From Nannocystis sp. (GTDB lineage Bacteria > Myxococcota_A > Polyangia > Nannocystales > Nannocystaceae), in NCBI RefSeq assembly GCF_016714285.1, contig NZ_JADJNN010000016.1, positions 124,001 to 188,000 of the forward strand: a stretch of DNA of 64,000 bases, given 5' to 3'. Positions 44,127-52,481 of this stretch are shown here, piece by piece (within the stretch, counting starts at the first letter, position 1; every line of letters starts with the position of its first letter). The notes under the pieces were generated by a model. That model worked only from the letters and a program-made list of their open reading frames with translations, was not told the DNA's origin and ran no database searches. A program made the position numbers and the translations under genes.

Positions 44127-47077
44127 TGCGGGTTCTCCTGCTTCGGGGTGCCGGCGTCGACGGCGACGCACCAGGGCGGGCCGTCGGCGCTGATGTTCAT
44201 CGGATCTGCGAGGCCGTCGGGGTCGAGGAGGGACGACTTGCCGGGCTTCTGCAGGACGGTCCAGCCGACCGTGTGGAGCAGGACATCGGCCTTGCCGATC
44301 GAGATGCCGCCGCTGGCGTTGCCGAGGCTGGTGCTGACGACGTGGTCGACCGGCGGGAGGTTGCCGTTGACCAGCGGGTCGGCGTTGTGGGCGAACAGCT
44401 GGACGCTGCCGCTGCTGGCCGGCAGGCAGTCGGCGCTGACGAGGGTCGGCTTGGCGGCGGCGAGGGTGGCCATGTCGACGTTGGCCTTGTTGAGGATCTT
44501 GAGGTCGTTGAGGTCGACGTCGGCGAGGAACTTGAGCTCGAACCACTCGCCGTTGGCGTCGGTGACGATCGTGGGGTCGGCGAGGTACTCGTTGATCACG
44601 AGGTCGCCGGGCTTGGGCGAGACGACCAGGCGCATGGCCATGAGGCCCTGATCGAAGCACATCGGGTCGACGTTGCCGCCGCCGCAGGCGATGTTCTCGG
44701 CCTTCGGGGTGCCGCTGTCGCCGAGGCCGTAGGGGCTGCTGGCGGGGCACCAGTTGGTGACGAAGTCGTCATTGCAGGCGGTGTCGAGCGGGGCGGCGGT
44801 GATGCAGCTGGCGGCGGTGCCGAGCTGGTGGGCCTTGCCGACGCTGGCCTTGGTGTAGGTGACGGTGTCGAGCTGGGTGTCTTGCAGGGAGACGAACAGG
44901 CCGCCGCCGGAGTTGGTGAGGCTGAGGCCGGCGTACTCGTAGTCGGGCGTGGGCAGGCCGCCGTTGCCGCCGAGGTCGTTGGGGTTCGGCGGGTCGGGTG
45001 GTTTGCCGAGGCTGGAGAGGAGGACGTAGCTGTCGGCGGCGACGGGGATGCAGGTCGCGCTGGTGACGGTGTGCTTGACGGTGGGGAAGGTGTTGCCGAG
45101 GTCGAGGCCGTTGAGGTCGAAGCTGGTGGCGGCGTAGAGCTCGAACCACTCGCCGGTGGGTTCACCGGCGCCGCCGCTCTTGAGCAGGGCGTCGGGGTCG
45201 GGGTGGAGCTCGGTGATGAGCAGGTCGCCGGCCGACGGGTGGACGATCGGCCGCAGTTGTTGAGTGTCCGGGTCGCTGCACTGGTCGTCGGGCGGGGGGA
45301 TGTCGCCGCAGCCGAGGTTCTCGGCCTTCGGGGTGCCGAAGTCGCCGAGGCCGAAGGGCGCGGGGCCGTCGCACCACTGGGTCGGGTCGTCGTTGATGGC
45401 GACGTCGAAGGGGGCGGCGACGGGGAGCAGATCGAGCGGGAGCTGGCGCGACTTGCCGTCGGCGGTGTTGGCCCAGCTGACGGCGTCGAGCTCGGTCTGG
45501 GTCATGGCGAGCTTGTTGTCGACGCCGACGACGAGGGTGGAGTTGTCGTTGGTGAGCGAGATCTTGTCGACCCAGTCGGGGGCCGGGAGGCCGCCGTTGA
45601 GCGCCGCGTCGGCGCTGTGGGCGATGAGCACGTAGCTGCCGGCGGCGATCGGGACGCAGCTCGGGTCGGCGACGGTGGCGTAGGGCGACTCGAGGGTCTT
45701 GCCGAAGGTGAGGCCGTTGAGGTCGATGTCGGCGCCGACCAGGAGCTCGATCCACTCGGCCTCGGCGCTGTCGCCGAGCATCGGGTCGGTGAAGACCTCG
45801 GTGACGAGCAGGTCGCCGGGGGCGGCGTAGTGGATGTCGCGCGGGACGTCGCCGTCGATGCAGGTGCCGTCCTTGGCGGCGACGGGGCACTGCGGGTTCT
45901 CGTCGCCGGGGCTGCCGAGGTCGCCCTCGTCGAAGGGGGTGGTGGCGAGGCACCAGTTGATCGGGTCGTCGTTGCCGGTGGCGGTGAGGCTGTCCGGATC
46001 GAGGCTCCAGGCGGCGCCGTCGCTGGTCTTGGTGTAGTGGACCTCGTCGATGATCTGGCCGTCGTAGGCGATGTAGACGCCGGGGGTCGGGTTCGACGCG
46101 GAGGGGCTGTCGACGAGGGTGATCTTCGCCTCGAAGTTGGCCTTCTGCCACTCGACGTGCTCGGCGAAGACGACGTAGGTGCCGGCGCTGGCGTTGATGC
46201 ACTGCGCCTCCATCAGCACCTTCTCGGGCTTGCTCGGGTCGGCCAGGAACTTGCTGGTGTTGCCGCCGAACTGCAGGCAGTTGAGGTCGACGTCGCCGGC
46301 GGTGACGTAGACCTCGAACCACTCGCCGGCTGTGGCGTCGGTGAGCTTGGCGTTCGGCATCACCTCGGTGATGATGATCTGGCCGGGCATCGGGGCGTGG
46401 ACCGGGCGCAGGAGGTCGTTGTCGTAGCACGCGCCGCAGGCGGGCACGGGCAGGGCGCAGTCGGGGTTCTCGGCGCCGGGGGTGCCGTAGTCCTCGCCGC
46501 TGTAGACCTCGGTGGCGAGGCACCAGTTGGCGAGGTCGTCGTTGTCGACGGCGTCGGGGGGCTTCTTGCCGAGGCTGCGGCTGTAGCCGTCGGCGGGGTC
46601 CTGGTAGAGGGCCTCGTCGACGACGACGTCGCCGCAGACGACGCGGAGCTTGCCGTCGCTGTTGCCGAAGCTGCCGAGGTCGGCGGCGTAGCCGTAGTCG
46701 ATGTGCTCGGGGCGGGTGTCCTGGGCGGCCTTGCCGAACACGAAGTACTGGCCCGGGCCGATGCTGAGCGCCTCGTCCTTGATCAGGTGGCCCTTGGCGC
46801 TGGTGCCGTCGACCTTGCTGTACTCGAGGCCGAGGTCGCTGAGCGCGACGGGGGTGTCGCTGGGGTTGTAGACCTCGAACCACTCGAAGCTGTTGTCATC
46901 GGCGCCGGCGGGGTCGGGCATGATCTCGGTGATGATGAGGTCGCCCCTGGACAGCTTGGCCGTGCAGTCGCCGACGGTGTCGCCCTCGGTGTCGACGCCG
47001 GTGTCGTTGTTGCAGGCGGCCGCGAGGGAGGCGGCGAGGAGGAACGGGACGACGCGGAGGAGGTTGGCGCGGTGCAT
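44117..47077 (-). CDS. Five-repeat lamin-tail-domain lipoprotein
   Basis: 986 residues. Lipobox A-A-A-C (Cys22). Five lamin-tail (LTD) units of about 190 residues, each opening with a strand such as GDLIITEIMPDPAG, GQIIITEVMPNAKL, GDLLVTEVFTDPML, GDLLITELHPDPDA or GDLVINEYLADPTI, then E-W-[FI]-E-[LV], and closing with WC...G[TS]P...EN..C. The last ends in ENPQCP. LTDs are Ig-like folds known in nuclear lamins and in bacterial surface proteins, often with hydrolases. Probably a surface scaffold. A nuclease gene overlaps its end by 10 bp. Confidence 0.88.
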   Translation of the reverse strand: MHRANLLRVVPFLLAASLAAACNNDTGVDTEGDTVGDCTAKLSRGDLIITEIMPDPAGADDNSFEWFEVYNPSDTPVALSDLGLEYSKVDGTSAKGHLIKDEALSIGPGQYFVFGKAAQDTRPEHIDYGYAADLGSFGNSDGKLRVVCGDVVVDEALYQDPADGYSRSLGKKPPDAVDNDDLANWCLATEVYSGEDYGTPGAENPDCALPVPACGACYDNDLLRPVHAPMPGQIIITEVMPNAKLTDATAGEWFEVYVTAGDVDLNCLQFGGNTSKFLADPSKPEKVLMEAQCINASAGTYVVFAEHVEWQKANFEAKITLVDSPSASNPTPGVYIAYDGQIIDEVHYTKTSDGAAWSLDPDSLTATGNDDPINWCLATTPFDEGDLGSPGDENPQCPVAAKDGTCIDGDVPRDIHYAAPGDLLVTEVFTDPMLGDSAEAEWIELLVGADIDLNGLTFGKTLESPYATVADPSCVPIAAGSYVLIAHSADAALNGGLPAPDWVDKISLTNDNSTLVVGVDNKLAMTQTELDAVSWANTADGKSRQLPLDLLPVAAPFDVAINDDPTQWCDGPAPFGLGDFGTPKAENLGCGDIPPPDDQCSDPDTQQLRPIVHPSAGDLLITELHPDPDALLKSGGAGEPTGEWFELYAATSFDLNGLDLGNTFPTVKHTVTSATCIPVAADSYVLLSSLGKPPDPPNPNDLGGNGGLPTPDYEYAGLSLTNSGGGLFVSLQDTQLDTVTYTKASVGKAHQLGTAASCITAAPLDTACNDDFVTNWCPASSPYGLGDSGTPKAENIACGGGNVDPMCFDQGLMAMRLVVSPKPGDLVINEYLADPTIVTDANGEWFELKFLADVDLNDLKILNKANVDMATLAAAKPTLVSADCLPASSGSVQLFAHNADPLVNGNLPPVDHVVSTSLGNASGGISIGKADVLLHTVGWTVLQKPGKSSLLDPDGLADPMNISADGPPWCVAVDAGTPKQENPQCP

Positions 47078-47131
47078 GAGGGCTCTCGGGGGTCGGCTGC
47101 GTTCGTCCGTGAAGCGCGGGGTGCCTAAGGG

Positions 47132-48412
47132 TTATGGTGGCGAGGGTGGCGAGGCGGTCGCTGTGGGGGCGACCGGGAGTGGTTCGAGCGGTGGACCTGG
47201 TGGTGGTTCGCCGGGCAGCTCGGGCGCGACCGGGGGCTCGGCGATCGGGGCCGGGGCGACGTCGGGGCTCGCGGGTGAGGCGGCGGGCGGGGTGCTGGCG
47301 GCGGTCGGCGAGAGCACCTCGATCTCGACCTGGGCCGGGATCGTGACGAGGATCTGGTACTCGTCGCGGTTGGTGTACTTGTTGCGGTACTTGGCGACGA
47401 CGCCGCGGGCGCGGATGAACTCGCCCTTGGCCGCCTCGACGTGGGACTCGGCGAGGACCTGCTTGTCGAAGAAGATGAGCGGGAAGCTGCCGCTGCGGCG
47501 GCGGCTGAGCATCACCTTGGTAGGTCCGCCGGTCTTGCTCGGGCGGATGTCACCGACGGCGCCGAGGACCACGACCTCGCGGCCGAGCAGGCCCTGGATG
47601 CGGTCCATCGCGTCCCAGTGGGTGAGGACGACCCAGTCCTTCTTGCCGTCGGAGTCGCGCTCGAAGGCCTGCACGTACTCGCCGCGGCGGTTCCACCAGG
47701 CGAGGCGGCGGTCGTAGTCGGGGTAGTGTTGCTTCGTGGGGTCCCAGATGCCGCGCTGGGCCTTGCGGGCCTCGTCCTGGGCGGCGATGAACTCGTTGTG
47801 GAAGCGGCGGGAGATGCCGTACTTGGTGAAGTAGGGGCTCATGCCGGCGCGGACGCACTCGATGTTGTAGTTGAGGCGCTTGCCGTCCTTCTCGACGAAG
47901 ACGTAGGTCAGGTAGCGGTTGTAGAAGTCGCGGATCTCCTTCGGGTGGTCGCGCTCGAGCTCGACGAAGCGGACGCCCTGGAAGAACTTGACGGCGTACT
48001 TCTTGGCCTCCTCGCCCATGGGTGTGGGGATCTTGACCGGGTGGGAGGTCTTGGCCTGGGCGTCGGCGAGGTAGCGCTCCCAGCCCTTGTCGAAGTCTCG
48101 CCACTCGGACTTGCGCTTAAATGTTTCCTCGGTGTCGAGGCCGAGGAGGCGCATGCTGGCGTCGAGGCCGTCGACGCGGATCGTGTCGCCGTCGATGACC
48201 TTGGTCAGCGGGAAGTGGCCGAGGTGGAGGCCGACCTCCTCGCGCTCGAGGCCGGCGAGCACGTTGGTCCGGTCGTAGCGCTGGATCGGCTGGGCGCAGG
48301 CGGGCTGGAGCAGGGCGAAGCCGAGGACCAGGCCGAGGGCGCCCAATGAGTGGCCCAGCGAATGGCGCCACGAATGGCGCCACGAATGACGGTAGCGGAG
48401 GTTCAGGGGCAC
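47132..48412 (-). CDS. Large thermonuclease lipoprotein with Pro-rich tail
   Basis: 426 residues from GTG 48412. Basic HSWRHSWRHSLGHSLG repeat before the hydrophobic segment; lipobox Q-P-A-C. SNase domain about 60-230: KVIDGDTIRV, MRLLGLDTEET, FYNRYLTYVFVEK and LNYNIECVRAGMSPY, catalytic residues retained. A second beta-rich part (about 270-370) may be a further OB-like unit, then a Pro/Ala-rich tail. Start overlaps the end of the single-LTD gene by 10 bp. Confidence 0.88.
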   Translation of the reverse strand: MPLNLRYRHSWRHSWRHSLGHSLGALGLVLGFALLQPACAQPIQRYDRTNVLAGLEREEVGLHLGHFPLTKVIDGDTIRVDGLDASMRLLGLDTEETFKRKSEWRDFDKGWERYLADAQAKTSHPVKIPTPMGEEAKKYAVKFFQGVRFVELERDHPKEIRDFYNRYLTYVFVEKDGKRLNYNIECVRAGMSPYFTKYGISRRFHNEFIAAQDEARKAQRGIWDPTKQHYPDYDRRLAWWNRRGEYVQAFERDSDGKKDWVVLTHWDAMDRIQGLLGREVVVLGAVGDIRPSKTGGPTKVMLSRRRSGSFPLIFFDKQVLAESHVEAAKGEFIRARGVVAKYRNKYTNRDEYQILVTIPAQVEIEVLSPTAASTPPAASPASPDVAPAPIAEPPVAPELPGEPPPGPPLEPLPVAPTATASPPSPP

Positions 48413-49059
48413 GGCGGGTTCGCCTCCCCCGGGGTGCCGTTGAGGCCGATGCCGGTCTGTGGGCCGTCGCCGGGGCTGGTGTTGGCGCACCAGCCCTCGC
48501 GGCTGTCATCGTTGCTGGCGGCGTCCGGCGGGGCGCTGCCGTCGAGCGAGAGGGTGCCCTCGCTGGGCAGGCCCATGTAGATGAGGTGGTCGAGGACGAC
48601 GTCGCAGCTGACGAGGTCGAGGGTGGCTGCGCCGTAGAGGTCGCGCGGGTTGTCGACGTTGGTGCTCGAGTGGAAGTCGGGGGTGTAGTCGTAGTCGATG
48701 TAGGGGAACTCGTCGGGCGGGCCGCCGCCGACGACGAGGTAGTCGCCGGGCTCGATCGTCAGGTCCTCGTCGCGGACGACGAAGGAGACGGGGCTGGTGC
48801 CGTCGAGCTGGGTGAATTCGAGGCGCAGGCCGCGGGCCGGGATGGCCGCGTCGGTGGGGTTGTAGAGCTCGATCCACTGGCGGTAGCTGCCGCTCTGGGC
48901 GCCGCGGAGCTCGCTGATCACGAGGTCGCCCTCGGCGAGCGCGGGGCAGTCGTCGGCGAGGGGGGGGCGCACGCAGGCGCCAACGACGAGGCAAAGGACG
49001 AGCGGGGCGACGAGGGAGGTGGCGCGGGTGAGGGCGACGCGTCCGCCTGGCATTCGCAT
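48403..49059 (-). CDS. Single lamin-tail-domain lipoprotein
   Basis: 218 residues from ATG 49059 (ATG 49053 also possible). Lipobox V-G-A-C, then one LTD: GDLVISELRGAQSGSYRQWI, ELYNPTDAAIPARGLRLEF, and the closing GTPGEANPPCP. Same fold and ending as the five-repeat protein at 44117. Overlaps the following nuclease gene by 10 bp (GTGCCCCTGA), the same geometry as the other LTD-nuclease pair. Confidence 0.87.
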   Translation of the reverse strand: MRMPGGRVALTRATSLVAPLVLCLVVGACVRPPLADDCPALAEGDLVISELRGAQSGSYRQWIELYNPTDAAIPARGLRLEFTQLDGTSPVSFVVRDEDLTIEPGDYLVVGGGPPDEFPYIDYDYTPDFHSSTNVDNPRDLYGAATLDLVSCDVVLDHLIYMGLPSEGTLSLDGSAPPDAASNDDSREGWCANTSPGDGPQTGIGLNGTPGEANPPCP

Positions 49060-49095
49060 GCCGCGACGCGCTTCGAACCTGCCCGAGGAGACCAA

Positions 49096-49525
49096 CAGCG
49101 AGACCTCTAGGGTCCCATCCTAAACCAAAGTGAGGAGCATGGGCTGGTCTGCGTGCTGCTGCAAAATTCCAGCGAAGCGGCGGAGGTCGGCGATCGAGTG
49201 ACAGCGCGGTGAACTCGGGATGACGCGCCGGCCTGGTGGACGGCTGTCCGTGGCGCTCGTAAGTCCATCGATCTGCAACGATCAATTCCTGTGGAGGAGA
49301 GGCGTCGGGACGCGGCCCCAGGAGGTTGCGGGCGGCCTGTGTGGCTGTTCAGTGCGGCGATCGGGGCGACGGGGGCGCGGGAGATCGGCTCGCGGAGCCG
49401 ACTTCAGCGATCGGCGGAGGCGGGGCGGTGGTGAAAGTTGTGGGCCGCCTGTGGGCGCCGTGTGGGCAGCCTGCGGGTGGCCTGTGGGTCGCCTGTGGAC
49501 AACTCGCCTGCCCCAAAGGCCAGGT
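49096..49525. other. Intergenic region with hairpin and G-rich repeats
   Basis: 430 bp without a credible gene. Holds the leader of the LTD operon, a hairpin CGGCTC-GCG-GAGCCG near 49388-49402, and degenerate repeats of GCCTGTGGG (49439-49506) just past the thymidine kinase stop. Confidence 0.6.
49439..49506. repeat. Degenerate GCCTGTGGG-type repeats past tdk stop
   Basis: Five to six copies of a 9-13 bp unit GT-GGG-(C)-CGCCTGTGGG with substitutions. Confidence 0.65.
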
Positions 49526-50128
49526 TCATTCGGCCAGGCGGGGGAACAGGCCGGTGCGGGCGTTGTAGCAGGCGAAGCAGGCGGGGGCGTAGCGGTCGTT
49601 GCCGCCGAGCTCGACCTGGGGGCCGTCGAGGACGGCGGCCCGCTCGGAGGTCGGGGCGTCGCTGGCCTGCATGCGCAGGTTGAAGATCGCCTTGCGGTTG
49701 CAAAACTGGCAGGTGACCTTGACCTCCTCGATGCTGTCGGCGAGCTCGAGCAGGCGGCGCGAGCCGGGGAACAGGCCGGTGCGGAAGTCGGTGCGCAGGC
49801 CGTAGCAGATGACGGGCGGGCCGCCCTGGGTGAGGGCCCGCAGCTGCTCGACGAGGGCGGGGGACAGGAATTGGGCCTCGTCGACGAGCACGCAGTCGAT
49901 GCCACGGAAGTCGGCGGGGTCGAGGCGGGTGCTGTCGTCGACGAGCATGTCGGCCTCGGCCTCGATGCCGGCGCGCGAGCGGATGGCGGCGGCGCCGAAG
50001 CGGTCGTCGGTGCGAGGCTTGACCAGGAGGACGCGCTTGCCCTGGCTGCGGTAGTTGTGGGCGACGGCGAGGAGGTTCAGCGTCTTGGCGCTGTCCATGG
50101 TGCCGTGGCGGAAGTAGAGCTTGGCCAA
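49526..50128 (-). CDS. tdk: Thymidine kinase, type II
   Basis: 200 residues from TTG 50128 with AGGAG 6 nt upstream. P-loop RHGTMDSAKT, Walker B VLVDEAQFLS, lasso region LRTDFRTGLFPGS, and zinc-binding CQFC and CFAC pairs. Phosphorylates thymidine with ATP, the entry step of thymidine salvage. Divergent from the nucleoside transporter gene, 92 bp apart, which fits shared control. Confidence 0.95.
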   Translation of the reverse strand: MAKLYFRHGTMDSAKTLNLLAVAHNYRSQGKRVLLVKPRTDDRFGAAAIRSRAGIEAEADMLVDDSTRLDPADFRGIDCVLVDEAQFLSPALVEQLRALTQGGPPVICYGLRTDFRTGLFPGSRRLLELADSIEEVKVTCQFCNRKAIFNLRMQASDAPTSERAAVLDGPQVELGGNDRYAPACFACYNARTGLFPRLAE

Positions 50129-50220
50129 GTCGGGCTCCTGGTGCGGACCTTCTGGGTGCTGACCCGGGCTTGATACTCGTGGTACGACGCGGTGTCCATC
50201 CAGGACGCCAGGGGGGCCGC

Positions 50221-51453
50221 ATGAGCTTGGATCAGGGAATGAGCGTCGTCGGCTTCTTCGTGCTGCTCTGCGTGGGCTACGCGCTGAGCCGCGACCGCAA
50301 GGCGGTCAAGCTGCGGATGGTGCTGTGGGGCGTGGGCCTGCAGTGGTTGATGGCGGTGCTGCTGCTCAAGGTGCCGCAGGGCCAGGCGGTGCTGACGGCG
50401 GGGGCCTCGGTGGTCCAGGGGGTGCTCGACCACGCGTTCGTCGGCTCGAGCTTCCTGTTCGGCGAGCTGGGCAAGCCGAACGGGGGGGCGAGCGGGTTGG
50501 GGGTGATCTTCGCGTTCCAGGTGCTGCCGACGATCGTGTTCGTGGCGGCGCTGTTCGGGGTGCTCTACTACCTCGGGGTGATGCAGCTGATCGTCCGCGT
50601 GCTGGCGCGGGCGATGGTCCACGTGTTCGGGGCCAGCGGGGCGGAGTCGCTGTGCGTGGCGGCCAGCATCTTCATGGGCCAGAGCGAGGCGCCGCTGACG
50701 ATCCGCCCGTTCCTGTCGCGGCTGACGGAGTCGGAGCTGTTCACGGTGATCGTGGCCGGGATGGCCTCGGTGTCGGGGGCGATCCTCGGGGCCTACGTGC
50801 TGCTCGGCGGCGTGCGGATCGAGCACCTGCTGACGGCGATGGCGATGACGGCCCCGATCTCGCTGGTGTTCGCCAAGCTGATCGTGCCGGAGACGGGCAC
50901 GCCGGAGACGGCGGGGCGGGTCGACGACGCGCCGGTCGACAACTCGCGCAACCTGCTCGACGCGGCCGCCAACGGGACGATCGACGGCATGAAGCTGGCG
51001 GCCAACGTCGGCGCCATGCTGATCTCGTTCATCGCCCTGGTGTCGCTGCTCAACGGGCTGATCGGGCTGATCCCCGGCGGCGGCGACGAGCCGCTGACGC
51101 TGCAGCGCCTGCTCGGCTGGGCCTGCGCGCCGATCGCATTCCTCATGGGGATCCCGTGGGGCGAGGCGACCCAGGTGGGGTCGATCCTCGGGACGCGGGT
51201 GGTGGTCAACGAGATCGTGGCGTTCCAGCAGCTGCACCAACTCAAGGGGGTGCTGGCCGATCGCTCGGTGGCGATCGCAACCTTTGCCGTCTGCGGCTTC
51301 GCCAACCTCTCGAGCATTGGGATACAGATCGGTGGCCTCGGCGCGCTGGTGCCGGAGCGCAAGTCCGACATTGCCCGCCTCGGCCTGCTCGCGCTGGTCG
51401 CGGCGAGCCTGGCCAACTTCTCCACGGCCTGCGTGGCCGGAGCCCTCCTCTAG
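50221..51453 (+). CDS. nupC: Concentrative nucleoside transporter (NupC type)
   Basis: 410 residues, AGGGGGG upstream of ATG 50221. Three domains of the CNT family: N-terminal helices with LRMVLWGVGLQWLMAVLLLK, gate domain (QVLPTIVFVAALFGVLYYLG), and nucleoside-site motifs FMGQSEAPLTIRPFL, NVGAMLISFIALV and GFANLSSIGIQIGGL. Imports nucleosides with Na+ or H+. Divergent from thymidine kinase. GATACT at 50172-50177 is a possible -10 with a ~40-nt leader. Confidence 0.95.
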   Translation: MSLDQGMSVVGFFVLLCVGYALSRDRKAVKLRMVLWGVGLQWLMAVLLLKVPQGQAVLTAGASVVQGVLDHAFVGSSFLFGELGKPNGGASGLGVIFAFQVLPTIVFVAALFGVLYYLGVMQLIVRVLARAMVHVFGASGAESLCVAASIFMGQSEAPLTIRPFLSRLTESELFTVIVAGMASVSGAILGAYVLLGGVRIEHLLTAMAMTAPISLVFAKLIVPETGTPETAGRVDDAPVDNSRNLLDAAANGTIDGMKLAANVGAMLISFIALVSLLNGLIGLIPGGGDEPLTLQRLLGWACAPIAFLMGIPWGEATQVGSILGTRVVVNEIVAFQQLHQLKGVLADRSVAIATFAVCGFANLSSIGIQIGGLGALVPERKSDIARLGLLALVAASLANFSTACVAGALL

Positions 51454-51474
51454 CAACCAACCTCAGGATTCGTC

Positions 51475-52443
51475 ATGTCTGAGCAAGTACCGATCCTCGA
51501 CATCCGCCGCTTCGACCAGCAGGACCCGGCCGCGCGCGCCGGCTTCGTCCGCGACCTGAACACCGCGTACCGTGAATTCGGCTTCGTGGGCATCACCCGC
51601 CACGAGATCCCCGAGGGGCTCATCGCCGACGCGTACCGGGCGGTCAAGGCGTTCTTCGCCCTGCCGGAGGCGACCAAGGTGGCGTACGAGGTGCCGGGTT
51701 CGGGCGGGGCTCGCGGGTACACGCGCTTCGGGGTCGAGCACGCCAAGGACTCGCCGGCGGTCGACCTCAAGGAGTTCTGGCACGTGGGTCGCGAGCACGT
51801 GGCGGGGGCGGCGTGGACGAAGGACATCCCGCCGAACCTGTGGCCGACGGAGATCGCGGGCTTCCGCGAAGCGACCTGGTCCCTGTACCAGGCGCTCGAG
51901 TCGCTGGGGAACCGGGTGCTGCGGGCGGTGGCGCTGGGGCTGGGGTTGTCGGAGGGGTACTTCGCGGACAAGACGGACCACGGCAACAGCATCCTGCGGC
52001 CGATCCACTACCCGCCGATCCGTCAGGGGCTCGGGGACCCCGAGAGCGTGCGCTCGGGCCAGCACGAGGACATCAACCTGATCACGCTGCTGATCGGCTC
52101 GGGCGAGCCGGGGCTGCAGGTGTTGTCGCTCAAGGGCGAGTGGATCCCGGTGACGACGATCCCGGAGACGATCGTGGTCAACGTGGGCGACATGCTGCAG
52201 CGCCTGACCAACAACGTGCTGCGATCGACGACGCACCGGGTCGTCAACCCGCCGCCGCCGTTTAGCGAGGTGCCGCGCTACTCGATCCCGTTCTTCCTCC
52301 ACCCGAACTCGGAGTTTCTTATCAAGTCGCTGGAGACCTGCGTGACGGCGGACAATCCGGAGCACTACCCGGAGCCGATCACGGCCAACGATTACCTGAC
52401 GCAGCGGCTGATCGAGATCGGGCTCTTGCCGGGAAAATCGTAG
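51475..52443 (+). CDS. 2-oxoglutarate/Fe(II) oxygenase, isopenicillin-N-synthase type
   Basis: 322 residues. N-terminal DIOX-N region (VPILDIRRF, GFVGITRHEIP), then the 2OG-Fe(II) jelly-roll: iron ligands His-x-Asp in GQHEDINLITLL and distal His in RSTTHRVV, with RYSIPFF binding 2-oxoglutarate. Hydroxylates or oxidises a small molecule; substrate unknown. 21 bp after nupC, so probably co-transcribed; possibly a nucleoside- or pyrimidine-directed enzyme, but that is a guess. Confidence 0.9.
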   Translation: MSEQVPILDIRRFDQQDPAARAGFVRDLNTAYREFGFVGITRHEIPEGLIADAYRAVKAFFALPEATKVAYEVPGSGGARGYTRFGVEHAKDSPAVDLKEFWHVGREHVAGAAWTKDIPPNLWPTEIAGFREATWSLYQALESLGNRVLRAVALGLGLSEGYFADKTDHGNSILRPIHYPPIRQGLGDPESVRSGQHEDINLITLLIGSGEPGLQVLSLKGEWIPVTTIPETIVVNVGDMLQRLTNNVLRSTTHRVVNPPPPFSEVPRYSIPFFLHPNSEFLIKSLETCVTADNPEHYPEPITANDYLTQRLIEIGLLPGKS

Positions 52444-52470
52444 GGCTGGCGCTGCGGCGGCGAGGTTTGG

Positions 52471-52476
52471 TAGCGT
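52471..52476 (+). promoter_or_regulatory. -10-like TAGCGT, 5 nt before start
   Basis: TAGCGT, GGGGC, ATG 52482 of the acylase lipoprotein. Confidence 0.5.
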
Positions 52477-52481
52477 GGGGC

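Noticed and set aside
49096..49525. Small protein genes in the gap before tdk
   Set aside because: Open frames lack ribosome sites and composition is repeat-driven.
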